Origin: Nitrospira sp.
Lineage (GTDB): Bacteria; Nitrospirota; Nitrospiria; Nitrospirales; Nitrospiraceae
Reading direction: 5' to 3'
Length of the DNA stretch: 9,019 bases
Assembly: GCA_030456405.1 (NCBI GenBank)
Contig: JAKDNQ010000077.1
Coordinates: 1 to 9,019, forward strand
Notes under the pieces: generated by a model
What the model was told of the DNA's origin: nothing
Database searches by the model: none
Seen by the model: only the letters and a program-made list of their open reading frames with translations
Part shown: in pieces, positions 5,238 through 9,019 of the stretch
Layout of the letters: every line of letters starts with the position of its first letter
How positions within the stretch are numbered: the first letter of the stretch is position 1
Position numbers and translations under genes: made by a program

Positions 5238-5861
5238 ATGAGGAAAAACATCGCTAGGTTGGCTGGCAATGTTCTCGTCGCCGTATTGCTGCTAGTCGTA
5301 TCAGTCGGGGCAGGAGGCTGTTTACAGCCGGACGTGCAGTACCGGGGGATGGCTGCTCCTCCCACGGAGTTTCTCATCGGTCCAGAGGACATCCTGATAG
5401 TGACAGTTTGGCGCAATCAGGAATTGTCCAAAGAGGTTATTGTCAGGCCGGATGGGAAAATTTCGCTGCCCCTTCTGGGGGATATAATGGCTGCAGGCCT
5501 CACAGCTCAGGCCCTTTCAAAGCAAGTCGCCGATGGATTAGCTGAATTTATGTCCTCACCAACCGTGTCAGTTCAAGTCAAAGAAATCAATAGTTATCAT
5601 GTCTTTGCTGTCGGCGAAGTCGGAAGGCCTGGGAAGATTGTTCTCAAGTCGTTTACCAGTGTAATCCAAGCGATATCTTATGCGGGTGGTTTTACGCTCT
5701 TCGCATCCCGTAACAATGTCCATGTCTTACGTAACGTCAGGAACGGGCAAGGAGAAACGAAACAGGTGATGATTCCCATACCCTATCAGGACATTGTTCA
5801 AGGAAAAAATCTTGACGCGAACATTATATTGAAGGCTGGTGACGTCATTGTGGTCCCGTGA
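5238..5861 (+). CDS. Polysaccharide export lipoprotein (Wza/OPX family), paralogue of the upstream gene
   Basis: A 207-residue probable lipoprotein. The N-terminus MRKNIARLAG is basic, followed by a hydrophobic stretch to about residue 23 and the lipobox-like A-G-G-C28; Leu at +2 favours outer-membrane sorting. The export domain spans about 45-117 (FLIGPEDILIVTVW, VRPDGKISLPLLGD), and one SLBB domain follows (INSYHVFAVGEV, AGGF). It ends abruptly at GDVIVVP with no amphipathic C-terminal helix. About half of the aligned residues are identical to the preceding protein, pointing to tandem duplication and divergence. ATG 5238 is chosen because AAGAGG (5222-5227) precedes it by 10 bases and a standard lipoprotein signal starts there; in-frame ATGs at 5199 and 5214 lack good ribosome sites. 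The last 23 bases overlap the next gene, implying translational coupling. Confidence 0.9.
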   Translation: MRKNIARLAGNVLVAVLLLVVSVGAGGCLQPDVQYRGMAAPPTEFLIGPEDILIVTVWRNQELSKEVIVRPDGKISLPLLGDIMAAGLTAQALSKQVADGLAEFMSSPTVSVQVKEINSYHVFAVGEVGRPGKIVLKSFTSVIQAISYAGGFTLFASRNNVHVLRNVRNGQGETKQVMIPIPYQDIVQGKNLDANIILKAGDVIVVP

Positions 5862-7353
5862 TGTCATCAAGAAGAGACAAGGAACAGTCGCTTTACTCAC
5901 TCTGCTTATCGTCCAGTGGGCATTAAGCAGCGTGGTATCTGCGCAAACGGCCATTATTCCATCTCTTACGGTGTCAGAAAGATACGACTCGAACATCTTC
6001 TGGGCTCCAAAGTCTCTCTTGAGTCCAGGCAGCAAACCAGAGGATTTCATCACCATGGCGATACCTCAGATCAACATTTTCCATGAAGGTGCGCGAGTTC
6101 GTGGCGGGCTTTTCGGGTCTGCATTAGTGCACAAATACCTACACAATTCCGGTCGTGACTTTATCGGTTACAACGTTGGCGGCCAGCTAGACTTAAGAGA
6201 TGTAGCACAGCAAGTATCACAGCGGATTACGTCGTTACGCATGAGGGGTACCTATCGGTCTACGCCTGCCACGACCGGGTATGGAGCGGGTGTTGGTGGG
6301 CTAGGAACAGGTTTTGGATCGACCTCGGGAGGAATATTGGAGACGGGGCAGGTGACGAATCGGGCATCGAGGCAGATTTATAACCTTGTGGTAGGAGGCG
6401 CGTATCAACTCACAGCGCTCACGACACTGGATTCAACGTATGACTACAGTCGTGTCTCATTCGGCGAACAGCAGGGAGGTGTCACTAATCCATTGTTCGA
6501 TACCACTGCCCACCGGGCAGCGACGACGATTAGCACAAGCGTTTCTCCGCGAGACACGGTGGGAGCGACAGCCAGATTGTCTCACTTTATTCAGGAAGAC
6601 AGCGAGGGCGCTAGAGGGCGTGGCTCCTTTACAACCATCACAGAGACGCTGAATTGGAGCAGGCTGTGGACACAGCAATTGAGCACCTCATTGTCAGGTG
6701 GCGCCATTCTTAAACTACCAGTAGGCTCAGATATCCCTGGGCAATCTACCAAATCGCAGCTTGTGCCCACTGTGACGGCAACAATGATTTACACATCGTA
6801 CTTAGACGAGTTGAGGGATGCAGGGGCCTCCGAGGGCCCGTTTGATAGTTTGCCTGCATTGGCTGGTAGCCTCAGTCCAGGAGGAATCATGGCACCTGGA
6901 GCGTATACTGTGAGGATGAGATATAGATTTAGCATGGTTCCCAGCTATGCGTTTGGGGCTGGGCCTCTGAAGGTGCATGTGGTAGGCCTTAATGCAGTTG
7001 GAGGAATCACGTCTAAGCTCAGTGGCCAAATGGGTATGAACTACTCACATGGAACGAGGAGCGCACCCACCTCGACCTTCGATACCTTTGGAGTGACTTT
7101 TGGGGCTAGCTATCTCATAGGGCCTGTAGTGGCGAGCTTAACGTACAATTGGTTATTTTTCTCGCGTGAGGCCGATCCATCACTTGCTACCCAACCCACC
7201 GAGTATGAGTTCTCAAAAAAAATCGTCATGTTGACATTCTCCTATGCGTTTATGAGCCCCACCTTCTTTAATGAGGGTATTTCTATTCCGTCGAATGTTG
7301 GAACAGGGAGAAGCCTATCCGGAGATGGATCTGAAATTTTGAGGAAGGAGTAG
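5839..7353 (+). CDS. Probable outer-membrane beta-barrel protein of the polysaccharide export system
   Basis: A 504-residue protein with a signal peptide (hydrophobic about 17-33, cleavage near VSA-Q at 35/36), followed by PSLTVSERYDSNIFW, a start common in exopolysaccharide-locus barrel proteins, including the TIGR03016-like PEP-CTERM-associated group. The rest alternates polar and hydrophobic residues as amphipathic strands, with aromatic strand ends such as KIVMLTFSYAF near the C-terminus, then a tail of about 25 residues. A glycine-rich segment near residues 148-165 (GYGAGVGGLGTGFGS) is probably a surface loop. The start is GTG at 5839, which overlaps the upstream lipoprotein gene by 23 bases; TTG at 5848 is an alternative. 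No ATG is available before the signal peptide. The co-polymerase gene begins 6 bases after the stop. The likely role is the outer-membrane pore or a pore partner for the exported polymer; the exact subfamily is uncertain. Confidence 0.75.
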   Translation: MTSLWSRDVIKKRQGTVALLTLLIVQWALSSVVSAQTAIIPSLTVSERYDSNIFWAPKSLLSPGSKPEDFITMAIPQINIFHEGARVRGGLFGSALVHKYLHNSGRDFIGYNVGGQLDLRDVAQQVSQRITSLRMRGTYRSTPATTGYGAGVGGLGTGFGSTSGGILETGQVTNRASRQIYNLVVGGAYQLTALTTLDSTYDYSRVSFGEQQGGVTNPLFDTTAHRAATTISTSVSPRDTVGATARLSHFIQEDSEGARGRGSFTTITETLNWSRLWTQQLSTSLSGGAILKLPVGSDIPGQSTKSQLVPTVTATMIYTSYLDELRDAGASEGPFDSLPALAGSLSPGGIMAPGAYTVRMRYRFSMVPSYAFGAGPLKVHVVGLNAVGGITSKLSGQMGMNYSHGTRSAPTSTFDTFGVTFGASYLIGPVVASLTYNWLFFSREADPSLATQPTEYEFSKKIVMLTFSYAFMSPTFFNEGISIPSNVGTGRSLSGDGSEILRKE

Positions 7354-7359
7354 GGGGGA

Positions 7360-9019
7360 GTGTTTACAGGCTTGAACACCCCTGACGACTATCTCAGGGT
7401 CATAAAAAACCATAAGTGGCTCATCATTGTTCCCATCGTGCTCTGCGTCACCCTTGCCACGGGGCTGTGTCAATGGCTACCAAAGAGTTATCGATCCAGT
7501 ACACTGCTCTATTTCGAGGAGCAGAAGGTACGGTATGTGAAAGATGTTGATGCCCCTGAGACGCCGGGAAGAGAAAAGCCTGGCGACGCACTGATGGCCC
7601 GTATCGAGGCAATGAGGGAGGTCCTTTACAAGCGGGAGCTTCTCACCAAGGTAGCGGAGGAATTCCATCTCTATAATTATGATAAGCAAACTACCACTCC
7701 TGATAAAGACGATAGTGTAGCCTCACGCCTGCGGGGTTTGGTTCAGATAGACCCTAAGGATGCACCTCTCCTGAAAGTGTCCTTTGCAGATGGGAATCCC
7801 GACCTGGCAAGAGCGGTAACGGCGAGACTAGCAGATCTATTTGTGGAGGAAAATACACGAGTTCGTAAGGTGATTACTCAAAGCTCAGCTGAGTTTCTTC
7901 AGCATGAATTAGACACACTGAAGGTGCAACTGGAAGGCAAAGAAAAGGCTCTTGCACAATTTAAACAGTCCCATTTAGGCCAATTGCCTGAGCAAATGGA
8001 CTCAAATGTTCGTGCGATAGATCGGTTAGAGAGCGAGGTCATGTCCCAGCAAGAAATAGAGAAGGCGCTGAACCTTCGTTTGGAATCTGTAGATAAGGCC
8101 ATCAGAGCATATGAAGATCCAACGAGTGACGCGGGTCCAATAGGTACCTCAAGAGATCCACGAGTGGCAAGAATCAAAGAACTCGAAAGGAAACTGGCAG
8201 GTTTTCTGTCTCTCTACAAGGAGACATATCCCGATGTTGCCATCGTAAGAAATGAAATTAAACAACTGCAGGCCATGACGACGGACGATTACATCGCTCT
8301 TTTCGTAGACCAGGAAGCCGTGGAGGGTGGGAGCGTCAAGAAGGGAAATCGTAAGCTTGCTGACCCGTACAAGATGGAGTTGATGAAGCAGCGTGAAGAT
8401 ATATTGCGCGAGAAGGAGCTTGTTCGCCTTCGGCAATCCCGCATTGCCGGGGATATAAAAAAGTATGAATCGAGAATCGAAGGCACGACCGTGCATCAAC
8501 AAGAACTCATGTCGATACAACGAGACTATGAGAATCTGCAGAAGAACTATCAATCGCTCTTGGAGAAAAAGCTCGCTGTCGGGATGGCGGGAGACCTCGA
8601 CCAAAAACGCCAGGGGGCGCAAATGCGTATCGTGGAGCCAGCCACCAGGCCGTCATGGCCTGAAAAACCGAATCTTATGCTCGTGATGTTCGGTGGGTTG
8701 GCTGTAGGATGTGCGCTGGGGCTTGGGAGCGCCTTCGGTATTGAAATAATGCGGCGAGGCTATGTGTCTGCAGAAGAGATAGAGATTGCTTTGGGACTTC
8801 CGGTACTAGCCGTGATTTCTCAATTTGAATCCGCTTGGCCAGGTACAGCGAAGATGTCTGCATCGGAGGCTCGCCATCAGGAGCGAATGTTGGCTTTGCC
8901 GGGCTTAGTAAAGAGAGGGTCATCCGTTCCTGACCAGACTCAAGTTGCAGTGGCTCCAGAATTAGTTGCAATGTGGTATCCCAGGTCTGCCGTGGCAGAA
9001 CAATATCGGGTTGCAGCCA
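7360..9019 (+). CDS. Polysaccharide co-polymerase (Wzc/GumC-type chain-length protein), 3' end outside the window
   Basis: At least 553 residues, open to the window end. A short cytosolic N-terminus (DDYLRVIKNHKW) leads into TM1 (about 20-40), typical of a Wzz domain. A large periplasmic part follows, with long coiled-coil helices (about 168-230 and 270-400). TRPSWPEKPN is the proline-rich motif before TM2 (about 437-460). After TM2 come SAEEIEIALGLPVLAVIS and, at the edge, SAVAEQYRVAA, which resembles the segment just before the BY-kinase domain of Wzc-type proteins; a fused tyrosine kinase, or a degenerate one, may therefore follow. In the EX2RX2R oligomerisation motif the second Arg position is Ala. 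These proteins set chain length in the inner membrane and contact the OPX conduit. The GTG at 7360 is chosen because AAGGAG (7345-7350) lies 9 bases upstream. Confidence 0.9.
   Translation, partial: MFTGLNTPDDYLRVIKNHKWLIIVPIVLCVTLATGLCQWLPKSYRSSTLLYFEEQKVRYVKDVDAPETPGREKPGDALMARIEAMREVLYKRELLTKVAEEFHLYNYDKQTTTPDKDDSVASRLRGLVQIDPKDAPLLKVSFADGNPDLARAVTARLADLFVEENTRVRKVITQSSAEFLQHELDTLKVQLEGKEKALAQFKQSHLGQLPEQMDSNVRAIDRLESEVMSQQEIEKALNLRLESVDKAIRAYEDPTSDAGPIGTSRDPRVARIKELERKLAGFLSLYKETYPDVAIVRNEIKQLQAMTTDDYIALFVDQEAVEGGSVKKGNRKLADPYKMELMKQREDILREKELVRLRQSRIAGDIKKYESRIEGTTVHQQELMSIQRDYENLQKNYQSLLEKKLAVGMAGDLDQKRQGAQMRIVEPATRPSWPEKPNLMLVMFGGLAVGCALGLGSAFGIEIMRRGYVSAEEIEIALGLPVLAVISQFESAWPGTAKMSASEARHQERMLALPGLVKRGSSVPDQTQVAVAPELVAMWYPRSAVAEQYRVAA

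Noticed and set aside
1..9019. CRISPR arrays, tRNA or rRNA genes, phage genes
   Set aside because: No regularly spaced repeats, no tRNA cloverleaf or rRNA-like segments, and no phage-type proteins were seen.

Overview
The window looks like part of a Gram-negative (diderm) chromosome: an exopolysaccharide/capsule export operon preceded by regulatory genes and a decayed insertion sequence. The protein styles (short Wza-like export proteins, a LuxR-type regulator with a PAS-like N-terminus, a secreted orphan) remind me of Nitrospira/Nitrospirota. That assignment is an impression from recall, not a proof; no rRNA or tRNA gene is present to settle it.

Layout. Positions 1 to about 978 hold a GC-rich, heavily mutated relic of an IS3-family element: the end of orfA, the ATGA overlap, then orfB broken over three frames. 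Next come two minus-strand genes: a small secreted protein of unknown function (1008-1496) and a LuxR-type regulator (1716-2324) with a good sigma-70-type promoter and a perfect inverted repeat in its leader. From 2686 onward all intact genes are on the plus strand: a PilZ-domain protein (2686-3033), an 800-base stretch without an intact gene (3034-3837), a NusG paralogue resembling RfaH/UpxY/LoaP (3838-4344), two tandem polysaccharide export (Wza/OPX-like) proteins (4459-5145 and 5238-5861), a probable outer-membrane beta-barrel (5839-7353), and a polysaccharide co-polymerase of the Wzc/GumC type that runs off the end (7360-9019).

How they may work together. The co-polymerase spans the inner membrane and controls chain length. 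The two export proteins, one exported with a plain signal peptide and one a predicted lipoprotein, would form the periplasmic part of the conduit. Neither carries the C-terminal amphipathic helix by which Wza crosses the outer membrane, so the beta-barrel encoded next may supply the pore. The NusG paralogue would carry RNA polymerase through a long operon; the PilZ protein and LuxR regulator would give c-di-GMP and transcriptional control.

The most interesting signal is at 3070-3096: a perfect 7-bp stem whose 13-base loop contains an 11-of-12 match to the enterobacterial ops element, the recruitment site of RfaH, on the same strand as and upstream of an RfaH-like gene.
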